From Gemmatimonadota bacterium (GTDB lineage: Bacteria > Gemmatimonadota > Gemmatimonadetes > Gemmatimonadales > Gemmatimonadaceae): a stretch of 12,507 bases of DNA. Shown here piece after piece: positions 6,181 to 12,476 of this stretch (its first letter is position 1; every line of letters starts with the position of its first letter). The position numbers and the translations under genes are program-made. The stretch spans positions 1 to 12,507 of the forward strand of contig JAQBPZ010000355.1 of the NCBI GenBank assembly GCA_028287225.1, written 5' to 3'. Below the pieces are notes generated by a model, which did no database searches, was not told the DNA's origin, and saw nothing but the letters and a program-made list of their open reading frames with translations.

Positions 6181-7383
6181 ATGACCCCTCCGCCGACGCA
6201 CGCCGCCGACATCCCGCCCACCGTTCGACGCCTCGAGTGGCTGATGCTCGGGCTGTGGATCGCCGCCGTCCTCGCCGCCACGGTGCAGCAGGGCATCACG
6301 CACCAGAACAACAACTTCCTGATCTTCCGCGCGGCGTCCAGCCACCTGCTGCACGGGCGGGACCTGTACGCCGCGTATCCCGCGCTGCACTTCGACTTCT
6401 ACAAGTACAGCCCGACCTTCGCGCTGCTGTTCCTCCCCTTCGCGGCGCTGCCCTTCGCCGTGTCCATGCTGGCGTGGAACCTCGTGAACGCCGGGGCGCT
6501 GTACGTGGCCCTCGGCATGGTGCTCACGCGGCGCGCGGCGCTGATCGCGCGCGCGCTGGTGTTCATGGACATGCTCGGCTCGCTCCAGAACGTGCAGAGC
6601 AACGCGCTGGTGACCGCGCTGATCATCTTCGGCTTCGCGGGGTACGAGCGCCGCCACACGCTGTCGGCGAGCCTCGCGGTGGCCGCCGGCACCAGCATCA
6701 AGCTGTTCCCGCTGGCGGGGGCGAGCTTCGCGATCTTCCACCCGCGCAAGGTGCGCGTGGGGGTGGCGCTCGTTCTGTCGCTGCTCGCGCTGCTGCTGCT
6801 CCCCCTGCTCGTGACGCCGGCCGCGACGCTCGTGGCGCAGTACCGCTCGTGGCGGGCGATCGAGGCGGTGGATGCGCTGGAGCGCGGCTTCACCGTGATG
6901 CAGATGCTCCAGCTCCTGCTCCGGCAGGACTGGCCGAACTGGCCGCTGCAGGGGCTGGGCGTGCTGCTGCTCGTGGCGCCGGTGCTCGTGCGCCGCGACC
7001 GGTGGACGCAGTGGGGATTCCGGCGCCTCTACCTCTGCTCCGTCCTGGTGTTCTGCGTGATCTTCAACCACCAGTCGGAGAGCCCCACGTTCGTGATCGG
7101 CGTGGCCGGCGTCGCCATCTGGTTCGCGTCGCTCTCGCACCCCGACCGCTGGGTGTGGGCGACGCTCGCGTTCGTGATCGTCTGCACGATCCTCGCGTCG
7201 TCCGACGCGATGCCGCGCGCGGTCCAGCGCGCGGTGTTCGACCCCTACCGCGCGAAGACGATCCCGCTGATCCTCGTCTGGATCATCCTGCAGGTGCAGC
7301 TGTGGAAGCGCAGGGGCGTTGCGGCAGCGAATCCGTATTCCGGAGCGGCGGTCGCAGTGCAACACAATGAGCCGTCAGTCTGA
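6181..7383 (+). CDS. GT87 (DUF2029) polytopic membrane glycosyltransferase
   Basis: A 400-aa inner-membrane protein with about nine or ten hydrophobic segments, starting at LMLGLWIAAVLAATV (21-35). The region NNFLIFRAASSHLLHGRDLY followed by DFYKYSPTFALLFLPFAALP is the hallmark of DUF2029/GT87 (GT-C fold) enzymes, which transfer sugars from polyprenyl-phosphate donors on the outer face of the membrane, as mycobacterial PimE does with mannose. The position where many members have an acidic residue before the first conserved F is N45 here; D61 and D72 follow shortly, so donor or mechanism may differ. Start: ATG at 6181 has no Shine-Dalgarno, but TAGCTT lies seven bases upstream. The last eight codons and the stop lie inside the palindromic element at 7359-7504. 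Confidence 0.88.
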   Translation: MTPPPTHAADIPPTVRRLEWLMLGLWIAAVLAATVQQGITHQNNNFLIFRAASSHLLHGRDLYAAYPALHFDFYKYSPTFALLFLPFAALPFAVSMLAWNLVNAGALYVALGMVLTRRAALIARALVFMDMLGSLQNVQSNALVTALIIFGFAGYERRHTLSASLAVAAGTSIKLFPLAGASFAIFHPRKVRVGVALVLSLLALLLLPLLVTPAATLVAQYRSWRAIEAVDALERGFTVMQMLQLLLRQDWPNWPLQGLGVLLLVAPVLVRRDRWTQWGFRRLYLCSVLVFCVIFNHQSESPTFVIGVAGVAIWFASLSHPDRWVWATLAFVIVCTILASSDAMPRAVQRAVFDPYRAKTIPLILVWIILQVQLWKRRGVAAANPYSGAAVAVQHNEPSV

Positions 7384-7504
7384 GCCGACAGCCGTGAGCC
7401 TCGGCTACGGCTGGTTTTTTTGGTCGCTGCAGCCGTGAGCTGACGGCTGCCGGCAAGGCTCGAGCTGTGGGCTGCCGGCTCCGGCTGGCGGCTCGTTGTG
7501 TTGC
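7359..7504. repeat. 146-base palindromic element overlapping the GT87 3' end
   Basis: Arms of 35 bases, 7359-7393 and 7470-7504, are complementary at 30 positions, with three more G-T wobble pairs (7368/7495, 7375/7488, 7379/7484) and only two true mismatches. The outer 9 bp (GCAACACAA and TTGTGTTGC) are perfect. Internally there are a terminator hairpin (7389-7413 plus T7) and a second perfect hairpin, GCAGCCGT (7429-7436) and ACGGCTGC (7443-7450). The motif AGCCGT(C/G)AG recurs at 7370, 7390 and 7431, and in reverse at 7440-7448. The element lies between two convergent genes. Confidence 0.7.
7389..7421 (+). terminator. intrinsic terminator of the GT87 gene
   Basis: CAGCCGTGAGCC (7389-7400) pairs with GGCTACGGCTG (7403-7413) with one bulged base and a TC loop, followed after one G by seven Ts (7415-7421). 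It begins six bases after the GT87 stop, the classic arrangement of a rho-independent terminator. Confidence 0.8.
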
Positions 7505-7524
7505 GGCACGAAGAACCGTGCGCC

Positions 7525-8379
7525 TCACACCTCGCGGAACGTCACCAGCCTGATGTCTCCGCGCGCGAGCCGTCCGCGCACGATCGACGACCGCAGCACG
7601 GCGAGCTCGCGCTCCCGTTCCGCACGATAGGGATCCTGCGCGGCGAGCACGGCGTCGTCGTGGCCGGGATGGAGCATCAGCTCGGTCGGTCCGGCGGGAA
7701 GGCGGTCGAGCAGCGCGAGCAGGCGGCGCCCCACGTCGGGAGCGCCCTGGAGGGCGATGCCGCGAAAGCTCGGCGCGCGGGCGAGCAGGGCGCGTCCCGC
7801 GGCGTCCACCGGGCGGATCGCCGCGCGCCACGCGGCGTGCAGCACGAGCATCTTCGCGCTCGACACCGGGTCGGCGAGCACCGGCGCGTCGAGCGGCCGG
7901 CGCACGATACGCACCCCTGCCGCCAGCGCGCTGGCGACGACGGCGGGGAGGATGCCGGGGAGCGCGTGGCTGTGGCGGTGGCTGTCGAGGTGCGTGGGGC
8001 GAATGCGAGCGGCGGCGAGCGACGCGAGCTGGGCGTCGCACTCGCGCCGCACGTCCGCGGCGTCCACGCGACCGGCGATGGCGAGCCGCGCCAGCCGCTC
8101 CAGGGAATGAAAGGCGCCCGTGCGCGGATCCACGAGCGTGGGCACCTCGGTGAGCGGGCGGCCGGCCACGAGGTTCAGGTGCAGTCCCACGCCCAGGGCG
8201 GGGACGCGCCCATGCACGAGGTCCACCGCCTCGAGATACGCGGGGGTGTTCACCATCATCGACGCCGACGACAGCGCGCCGGCCTCGTGCGCCTCCACGA
8301 TCCCGCGGTTCACGCCCGGCGCGAAGCCGAGGTCGTCGGCGTTGATGACGAGCGTCTTCAGCCGCGCGCCCGGCGGCAC
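7525..8379 (-). CDS. ChbG/YdjC (HpnK-like) carbohydrate deacetylase
   Basis: A 284-aa cytoplasmic enzyme of the ChbG/YdjC family, metal-dependent deacetylases that remove N-acetyl groups from sugars such as chitobiose or glycolipid intermediates (hopanoid HpnK is a relative). Visible family motifs: LVINADDLG near the N-terminus with the metal-binding aspartate pair (D15, D16), GLHLNL (H67, N69), THLDSHRHSH (129-138) with the metal-binding histidine and catalytic region, and ELMLHPGHDD near the C-terminus. Start GTG at 8379 is one base beyond the stop codon of the GT2 gene, so the pair is probably translationally coupled; longer in-frame versions reach into the GT2 gene and give only low-complexity proline/arginine sequence. 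Its substrate may be the product of the adjoining glycosyltransferase (inference). It is convergent with the GT87 gene. Confidence 0.9.
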   Translation of the reverse strand: MPPGARLKTLVINADDLGFAPGVNRGIVEAHEAGALSSASMMVNTPAYLEAVDLVHGRVPALGVGLHLNLVAGRPLTEVPTLVDPRTGAFHSLERLARLAIAGRVDAADVRRECDAQLASLAAARIRPTHLDSHRHSHALPGILPAVVASALAAGVRIVRRPLDAPVLADPVSSAKMLVLHAAWRAAIRPVDAAGRALLARAPSFRGIALQGAPDVGRRLLALLDRLPAGPTELMLHPGHDDAVLAAQDPYRAERERELAVLRSSIVRGRLARGDIRLVTFREV

Positions 8380-8380
8380 G

Positions 8381-9241
8381 TCACGACGCGTTGGCGAGCT
8401 CGCGCGCGGGGGCGGGGGCGGCCACGCCGTGGGCCGGCGTCTGGTCGGCGTCGGGGAAGGCGAAGCACGACGTGGGCACGGCGTACTGCCCGCGCCAGGC
8501 ATTCGTCTTCACCTTCCAGATGTCGTGCAGCATGCGGTTGCTGTCGCGGGCGAAGCGCACCGTGGTGGGCTCCTCGTCGTAGCGGAAGTTCACCGCGGTC
8601 TGCCGGATCGCGAGGCCGTGCTGCTGGGCGATGTACAGGCACTCGATGTCGAAGCCGAAGCCCGGAATGGTGGTGCGCGTGAAGCAGAGCGAGGCGGCGC
8701 GAGCGGTGAATCCCTTGAGTCCGGCCTGGGTGTCGAGGATGCCGGGCAGCAGGAAGGTCTGCACCACCCTGTTGAACGCGCGGCTCATGAGGTGGCGCGT
8801 GTACAGGTAGTGGAAGAAGCTCGGGCTCATCAGGTAGCGCGACTCCGGCAGCACGCGGCAGGCGATCGCGACGTCGGAGCCGCCCTGGAGCGCCTCGAGG
8901 ATCTTGTAGACCTCCGAGAGGGGGTATGCGAGGTCGACGTCGGTGAAGACGCGGTACTGGCCGCGGGCGGCGAGCATGCCGCGCGTCACCGAGAAGCCCT
9001 TGCCGCGGTTGACCTCGTTGGTGAGGACGCGGGCGAAGCGGCGGGTGCGCGCGTAGTCCTCGAGGATCAGTGCAGTCTCGATCTCGGTGGAGTGGTCGTC
9101 GACGAAGACCACCTCGAGCGAGGCCGGGTAGGCGTTGGCGAAGGTGTCGACCGCCTCGAGGGTCGCCGGCAGCTGGTCGGCCGCGTTGTACACGGGGATG
9201 ACCAGGGAAAGCGAGGGAACGTCCGTCGTCGGACCAAACAT
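8381..9241 (-). CDS. GT2 glycosyltransferase, polyprenyl-phosphate sugar synthase-like
   Basis: A 286-aa inverting GT-A fold glycosyltransferase. It opens with LSLVIPVYNAADQLPATLE (nucleotide-binding strand), VVFVDDHS (D48, D49), NRGKG (78-82) and FTDVDLAYP with the D101-x-D103 metal motif. NRGKG plus DxDLAYP is characteristic of dolichyl-phosphate glucose or mannose synthases (Alg5/Dpm1-like), which load a sugar from a nucleotide donor onto a polyprenyl phosphate. LDTQAGLKGF (about 168-177) also matches that family. No C-terminal membrane segment is visible, so it is probably a soluble or peripheral enzyme. ATG at 9241 is chosen over an in-frame ATG at 9295 because GAGG lies seven bases upstream and conserved sequence starts soon after. 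It is the first gene of the pair with the deacetylase. Confidence 0.92.
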   Translation of the reverse strand: MFGPTTDVPSLSLVIPVYNAADQLPATLEAVDTFANAYPASLEVVFVDDHSTEIETALILEDYARTRRFARVLTNEVNRGKGFSVTRGMLAARGQYRVFTDVDLAYPLSEVYKILEALQGGSDVAIACRVLPESRYLMSPSFFHYLYTRHLMSRAFNRVVQTFLLPGILDTQAGLKGFTARAASLCFTRTTIPGFGFDIECLYIAQQHGLAIRQTAVNFRYDEEPTTVRFARDSNRMLHDIWKVKTNAWRGQYAVPTSCFAFPDADQTPAHGVAAPAPARELANAS

Positions 9242-9568
9242 CGCAGACCTCGAAGCAGGAACCCGGACCGGTTCCGGGTGTGACCAACACTTCACGAACG
9301 TGCGGCGTACTCAGACTGGAGCCGGTGCACTCGTCGCCATCCGAACGAGTGCGCGCGGCGGAGCCACGTTCCACGGCGTCGGCGTAGCCGCGATCGGGGT
9401 CCCGACACCAGCATGTGGTGGCGGGACGATCCGTCGTTGCCTCGGGGACGGCCCCGACCTACAAAAGTAACCTGTTTTCGCCGGCAGGGGATGGTACCGT
9501 CCTCGGCAATGAGTGTTCCGGATGGACTGCCGGGCGGCGCGAAGCGCGCGCCGCCCGGCTACTCCCGG
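9242..9568. other. 327-base non-coding, hairpin-rich gap
   Basis: No credible gene. Four inverted repeats are visible: ACCCGGA/TCCGGGT (9261-9279) just upstream of the GT2 ribosome-binding site; GTCCCGACACCA/TGGTGGCGGGAC (9399-9427, one mismatch) flanked by GATC on both sides; CGGGG/CCCCG (9443-9456); and a perfect 13-bp stem at 9529-9559. The GT2 promoter should lie here on the minus strand, perhaps in the less GC-rich stretch 9460-9480, but no clear -35/-10 pair is seen. Confidence 0.5.
9529..9559 (-). terminator. strong GC hairpin after the NYN ribonuclease gene
   Basis: GCCGGGCGGCGCG (9529-9541) and its exact reverse complement (9547-9559) enclose a five-base loop, giving a 13-bp all-GC stem ten bases beyond the stop codon. 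No T-tract follows on either strand, so it may stall polymerase or protect the 3' end rather than act as a canonical terminator. CCCGGCTACT is duplicated in tandem at 9554-9573, overlapping the stem and the stop codon. Confidence 0.45.
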
Positions 9569-10015
9569 CTACTCATGCCTCGGCCCCGTCCGCCGCTCCA
9601 GGACGACTTCGCCCTTCACGATCATGTAGCGGATGAGGCGCCGCGCTGCGTCGGGGAAGGCGCGCTGCCGGTCGCGGAAGCGGTCGTTGGAGACGATGGA
9701 CGCGTCGAGCTCGCGGGCGAAGGACAGGATGAAGTAGTCGGCGTCCGTGCCCGCCGGGGCCTGCCGGATGGCACCGGCCTCCACCATCCGCTCGTACTGC
9801 GCCCGCTGGTCGATCTGGTGCCGCAGGGCCGCGTCCACGAGCACGAGGCACTCGTAGCCTTCCTCCCGCAGCTTGTCGCAGATGGAGGTGATGTTGGCGA
9901 GCGACGCGCGCTCCCCTTCGCTGGAGTGCGCCACGTTGGAGCCGTCCACCAGCACCAGCGAGCCCGCGGGGTCGCGGCGGAACTCCGTGGTGGCCGCTAC
10001 CGGTGGTGTCCCCAT
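9569..10015 (-). CDS. NYN/PIN-domain ribonuclease, Zc3h12a (Regnase)-like
   Basis: A 148-aa single-domain protein resembling the Zc3h12a-type NYN (PIN-like) nuclease domain, which cleaves RNA with a magnesium ion held by aspartates. Visible features: LVLVDGSNVAHS with D24 and N27, a helix (ANITSICDKLREEGYECLVL), AGTDADYFIL with D91 and D93, and SIVSNDRFRD with N110, D111 and D115; this order matches the family (VIDGSNVA ... DD.FIL ... IVSND.YRD). No signal peptide; cytoplasmic. ATG at 10015 is chosen because GGAGGG lies just upstream; a longer in-frame start at 10087 would run through the terminator hairpin of the preceding gene. The RNA target is unknown. No partner antitoxin gene is adjacent, so it is more likely an RNA-processing enzyme than a toxin (inference). 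Confidence 0.82.
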   Translation of the reverse strand: MGTPPVAATTEFRRDPAGSLVLVDGSNVAHSSEGERASLANITSICDKLREEGYECLVLVDAALRHQIDQRAQYERMVEAGAIRQAPAGTDADYFILSFARELDASIVSNDRFRDRQRAFPDAARRLIRYMIVKGEVVLERRTGPRHE

Positions 10016-10051
10016 GTCCCTCCTCGGCGAAATGGACGCGTGCCGGAACGC

Positions 10052-10085
10052 GAAAGAGCGCCCGGCCACTGCCGAGCGCTCTTTC
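10052..10085 (-). terminator. terminator of the DUF4142 gene
   Basis: On the minus strand GAAAGAGCGC (10085-10076) and GCGCTCTTTC (10061-10052) are perfect 10-bp arms; a G-U pair and CGGC/GCCG continue the stem to 15 pairs closed by a four-base AGTG loop. The right arm ends in CUUUC. It lies 30 bases after the DUF4142 stop, fitting an intrinsic terminator with a short U-tract. Confidence 0.7.
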
Positions 10086-10114
10086 AATTTCCAAGCCGAC
10101 GACCTGCCGGCTGG

Positions 10115-10732
10115 CTACTGCGGCAGCTTGGACTGGATGGACTTCGCGTGGTCGAGGTGCGCCTGGATGTTCGGGGCGGCCTTCTGGATCAGCGTCTTGA
10201 GCTCCGCGTTCTGCGCGGCGCCGAGGGCGGTCTGCGCCATCTGGAGCACGGCCTCGTGGGTCGCGACCTCGTGCGTGATGTAGGCCTTGTCCCAGGCGGC
10301 GCCCGCGGGCATGGCCGTCAGGCTGTCCTTGAACTTCGAGGCCGCCGCGGCGGTGGTGTCGCCAGCGGGCGGCTCCGGGGTGATGGTGAGCTTCTTCGCG
10401 AGATCCTGCCCCGCTTTCCGGAGGGCGTGGTGGTCGCGCATCATGTCCTTGCCGAACGACTTCACGTCCGCGCTCGTGCCCTTCGTGGCGGCCACCGATC
10501 CGCTGGCGCTGTCGGCCATGTTGGCGGCATCCAGGAGCGCGACGATGTTCGCGTCGGTCAGTGCGGGCGCCGGCGCGGCGGCGGGCGCACCGGCAGCGGG
10601 CGCCGGCGTGGCGGCCATCGACGAATCCGCCGGCTTGGCACTGTCGGCGGTCTTGTCCCCCTTGCTGCACGCGCCGACGAGCACCATGGCGCACAGGGCG
10701 GCGAGCGGGGTGTGGCGGACGAAACGAGTCAT
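10115..10732 (-). CDS. DUF4142 family lipoprotein
   Basis: A 205-aa exported lipoprotein. ATG at 10732 has GGAGG four bases upstream. The signal peptide MTRFVRHTPLAALCAMVLVGAC ends in the lipobox LVGAC with lipidated C22. Residues about 23-57 are an alanine/proline-rich flexible linker, and from about 58 (LTDANIVALLDAANMADSAS) the helical DUF4142 domain begins, with VKSFGKDMMRDHHALRKAGQ and the closing HEAVLQMAQTAL ... HLDHAKSIQSKL. DUF4142 proteins are ferritin-like four-helix bundles of unknown role in the envelope. Upstream, TATGAT on the minus strand (10794-10799) could be its -10 box. Two terminator-like signals separate it from the nuclease gene downstream, so it is probably a single-gene unit. 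Confidence 0.9.
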   Translation of the reverse strand: MTRFVRHTPLAALCAMVLVGACSKGDKTADSAKPADSSMAATPAPAAGAPAAAPAPALTDANIVALLDAANMADSASGSVAATKGTSADVKSFGKDMMRDHHALRKAGQDLAKKLTITPEPPAGDTTAAAASKFKDSLTAMPAGAAWDKAYITHEVATHEAVLQMAQTALGAAQNAELKTLIQKAAPNIQAHLDHAKSIQSKLPQ

Positions 10733-10793
10733 GGAGCCTCCGAACGGTATGCAGGTCAGGACGTGCTGCGGAACGGCGCCGGATTTGGCAAGA

Positions 10794-10819
10794 ATCATAC
10801 GCATGGGGGCTTGTACAAT
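10794..10819. promoter_or_regulatory. candidate divergent promoter region
   Basis: This AT-richer patch in the 181-base gap between DUF4142 and the response regulator contains TATGAT on the minus strand (10794-10799) and TACAAT on the plus strand (10814-10819), each a five-of-six -10 match. The sequence TTGTACAA (10811-10818) is self-complementary. No good -35 hexamers are seen at standard spacing, so both assignments are tentative. Confidence 0.4.
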
Positions 10820-10913
10820 TCGTGCGTCGCCAGCGCTCATGCCGGCGGGGCGGTGGTCCGATACTCCACCGTGCAGTCGCCACCGTCGCTTCAGTCCACC
10901 CGCTCGCTGCCCC

Positions 10914-11330
10914 ATGACGATCTCCGTCCTCATCTGCGACGACTTCCCCTCCGTACACGGCATGCTCCGACGGATGCTCGAACGGGACGGTTTCGCGGTG
11001 GTGGGCGTGGCGACGGCGGCGGACCAGGTGATCGAGCGCTACGAGGCGACCCGGCCGGACCTCGTGCTGCTCGATTACCGCATGCCGGGCGCGGCCGGAC
11101 TCTCGGTGCTGCTCGACCTGCTCGCCGTGGATCCACAGGCTCGCGTCGTGATGCTCAGCGGCACGGGCGATCCCGACCTCCAGCGCGAGGCGATGGACCG
11201 CGGTGCCGTGGACTGGATCCTCAAGCCGGTCTACCGTGCGAGCTTCATCGCGCGCCTCCGCGAGCTGGTGGAACGGAATCCGCGCCCGGAGCGCACACGA
11301 GCGGACACCGGCGGCCAGCCGCAGGAGTGA
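10914..11330 (+). CDS. single-domain response regulator (CheY-like receiver)
   Basis: A 138-aa cytoplasmic receiver domain with no output domain. The acidic pocket is D9/D10 (VLICDD), the phosphoacceptor is D54 (LVLLDYRMPG), the switch serine is S82 (VVMLSGTGD) and the conserved lysine is K104 (WILKPVY), so all residues for phosphoryl transfer and signalling are intact. The last 20 residues (ERNPRPERTRADTGGQPQE) are hydrophilic and probably disordered. No histidine kinase is encoded in the window, so its partner is elsewhere. The ATG at 10914 lies right at the domain start; no Shine-Dalgarno is visible. It is divergent from the DUF4142 gene. Confidence 0.92.
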   Translation: MTISVLICDDFPSVHGMLRRMLERDGFAVVGVATAADQVIERYEATRPDLVLLDYRMPGAAGLSVLLDLLAVDPQARVVMLSGTGDPDLQREAMDRGAVDWILKPVYRASFIARLRELVERNPRPERTRADTGGQPQE

Positions 11331-11373
11331 CTCGGCGGATCGCGCGGACGAGCCCGCCAAAGTCAGTGACCCC

Positions 11374-11408
11374 CCGCACATCATCTCCGTGCGGCGTGCC
11401 CCTTTTTT
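11374..11408 (+). terminator. weak terminator candidate after the response regulator
   Basis: CCGCAC (11374-11379) and GTGCGG (11389-11394) form a 6-bp stem with a nine-base loop, and TTTTTT follows at 11403-11408, but eight bases separate stem and T-run, which is longer than usual. CAGTGA and TCACTG flank the structure. Confidence 0.35.
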
Positions 11409-11449
11409 CACTGCTGGGGTACGAGCGCTGATTCCACGGAGCGTGCCGA

Positions 11450-12475
11450 ATGGGTCGTCGAGGGGCGTTGGGCGTCTGGCTGGTCGCAGCGGTCGCCGCG
11501 GGATGCGGCGACGGCAGCAGCCTGCGCTTCTCCATCGCCGGCGCCTCGGCTCGCGTGGCGCTCGCCGCCGCCAAGGTGACGGGCCAGGAAGCGCCCATGG
11601 CGACCGCCCTGGCCGCGGCGGCCACGGAAGCGTCGGGCCATCCGGGCTTCGACACCGGCGACTATCCCGGTGACGACGCGATGCGCGCGTGGCGGGGAGG
11701 CAACTCGCCGTACGAATGGACCGGATACTACCTGCCGAGCCCCTGCCACCCCGACCAGGGCTGGTCGGGCAAGCGCGAGACCCTCACGCAGATGGGCTAT
11801 GGCCTGGCGGTGCTCTACGTGGGCCAGCAGACCTGGGGGCGCAAGCCGGGCGCGCCGCACCGCATCCCGGTGAAGGTCTCGCGCAAGCAGAAGGTGCGGG
11901 TGGGCCACGGGCGAAAGCGGCGCACGGTGACGCGCACCGTCACCAGGACGGTGATGCGGTTGGCGCCCCCGCCGGCGAGCGACGCGACATGCAACGCCGA
12001 CTTCGTGAAGGCCGAGCGCGGCGAGGCGGATGGCGTGGATGCCGCGGAGCGCGCCGCCAGGGAAGGGTTCGCGCCGGGCACCGTGGTGTTCCTGGACCTG
12101 GAGCGCATGGACTTCCTGCACCAGCAGATGCGCGACTACTACACCGCCTGGGTGCGCGCCGTCCTGGCCGACGGCCGCTACCGCCCGGGCATCTACGTGC
12201 ACACGTACAACGCCGACGTCGTGTACAACGACGTGAAGGCCGTGTACGCCGCCGCGAACATCCTGGACGAGCCGCCCTTCTGGGTGGCCAAGTCCCAGGG
12301 CTTCGAGCTCACGAAGCTGCCGCACGAGGTGGGACACGCGTTCGCGTCGATCTGGCAGGGCGTGCTCGACGTGGAGCAGACGTTCAACGGCAAGCGCATC
12401 AAGCTGGACGTCAACGTCGCGGGGAGCCCCTCGCCGAGCGCGGTGATGGGGCGGACAGATGCGCCATCCAACTGA
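11450..12475 (+). CDS. DUF1906 (Rv2525c-like, glycoside-hydrolase-like) lipoprotein
   Basis: A 341-aa exported protein. ATG at 11450 has GGAG eight bases upstream. The signal peptide ends in the lipobox VAAGC with C19, followed by an alanine-rich linker to about residue 62. From HPGFDTGDYPGDDAMRAW (64-81) through TGYYLPSPCHPDQGWSG and GYGLAVLYVGQQTWG it matches the DUF1906 TIM-barrel domain known from Mycobacterium tuberculosis Rv2525c, related to cell-wall lysozyme-like GH25 enzymes. VVFLDLE (D216, E218) and IKLDVNVA (D320) fit barrel-end acidic residues. Between the two halves, residues about 141-172 are a strongly basic insert (KVSRKQKVRVGHGRKRRTV, then TRTV repeats) not expected in the family. 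It may act on or bind cell-wall glycan; catalysis is not shown for this family. Confidence 0.85.
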   Translation: MGRRGALGVWLVAAVAAGCGDGSSLRFSIAGASARVALAAAKVTGQEAPMATALAAAATEASGHPGFDTGDYPGDDAMRAWRGGNSPYEWTGYYLPSPCHPDQGWSGKRETLTQMGYGLAVLYVGQQTWGRKPGAPHRIPVKVSRKQKVRVGHGRKRRTVTRTVTRTVMRLAPPPASDATCNADFVKAERGEADGVDAAERAAREGFAPGTVVFLDLERMDFLHQQMRDYYTAWVRAVLADGRYRPGIYVHTYNADVVYNDVKAVYAAANILDEPPFWVAKSQGFELTKLPHEVGHAFASIWQGVLDVEQTFNGKRIKLDVNVAGSPSPSAVMGRTDAPSN

Positions 12476-12476
12476 C

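Noticed and set aside
5917..7365. Minus-strand open frame (482 codons) opposite the GT87 gene
   Set aside because: Histidine/arginine/glutamate-rich translation typical of the complement of a GC-rich membrane protein gene; GT87 motifs are convincing on the plus strand.
8381..8502. N-terminal extension of the deacetylase to an ATG at 8502
   Set aside because: It would overlap the GT2 coding end by 120 bases and encodes proline/arginine low-complexity; the conserved domain starts just after GTG 8379.
9569..10087. Longer nuclease starting at ATG 10087
   Set aside because: It would translate through the DUF4142 terminator hairpin and lacks a ribosome-binding site; ATG 10015 has GGAGGG.
9413..11431. 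Long plus-strand open frame (672 codons) across the nuclease, DUF4142 and receiver genes
   Set aside because: It overlaps three well-supported genes and two terminator hairpins, and its translation is low-complexity with no recognisable domain.
11408..12337. Minus-strand open frame opposite the DUF1906 lipoprotein
   Set aside because: The plus-strand product has a lipobox, ribosome-binding site and family motifs; the antisense frame has none.
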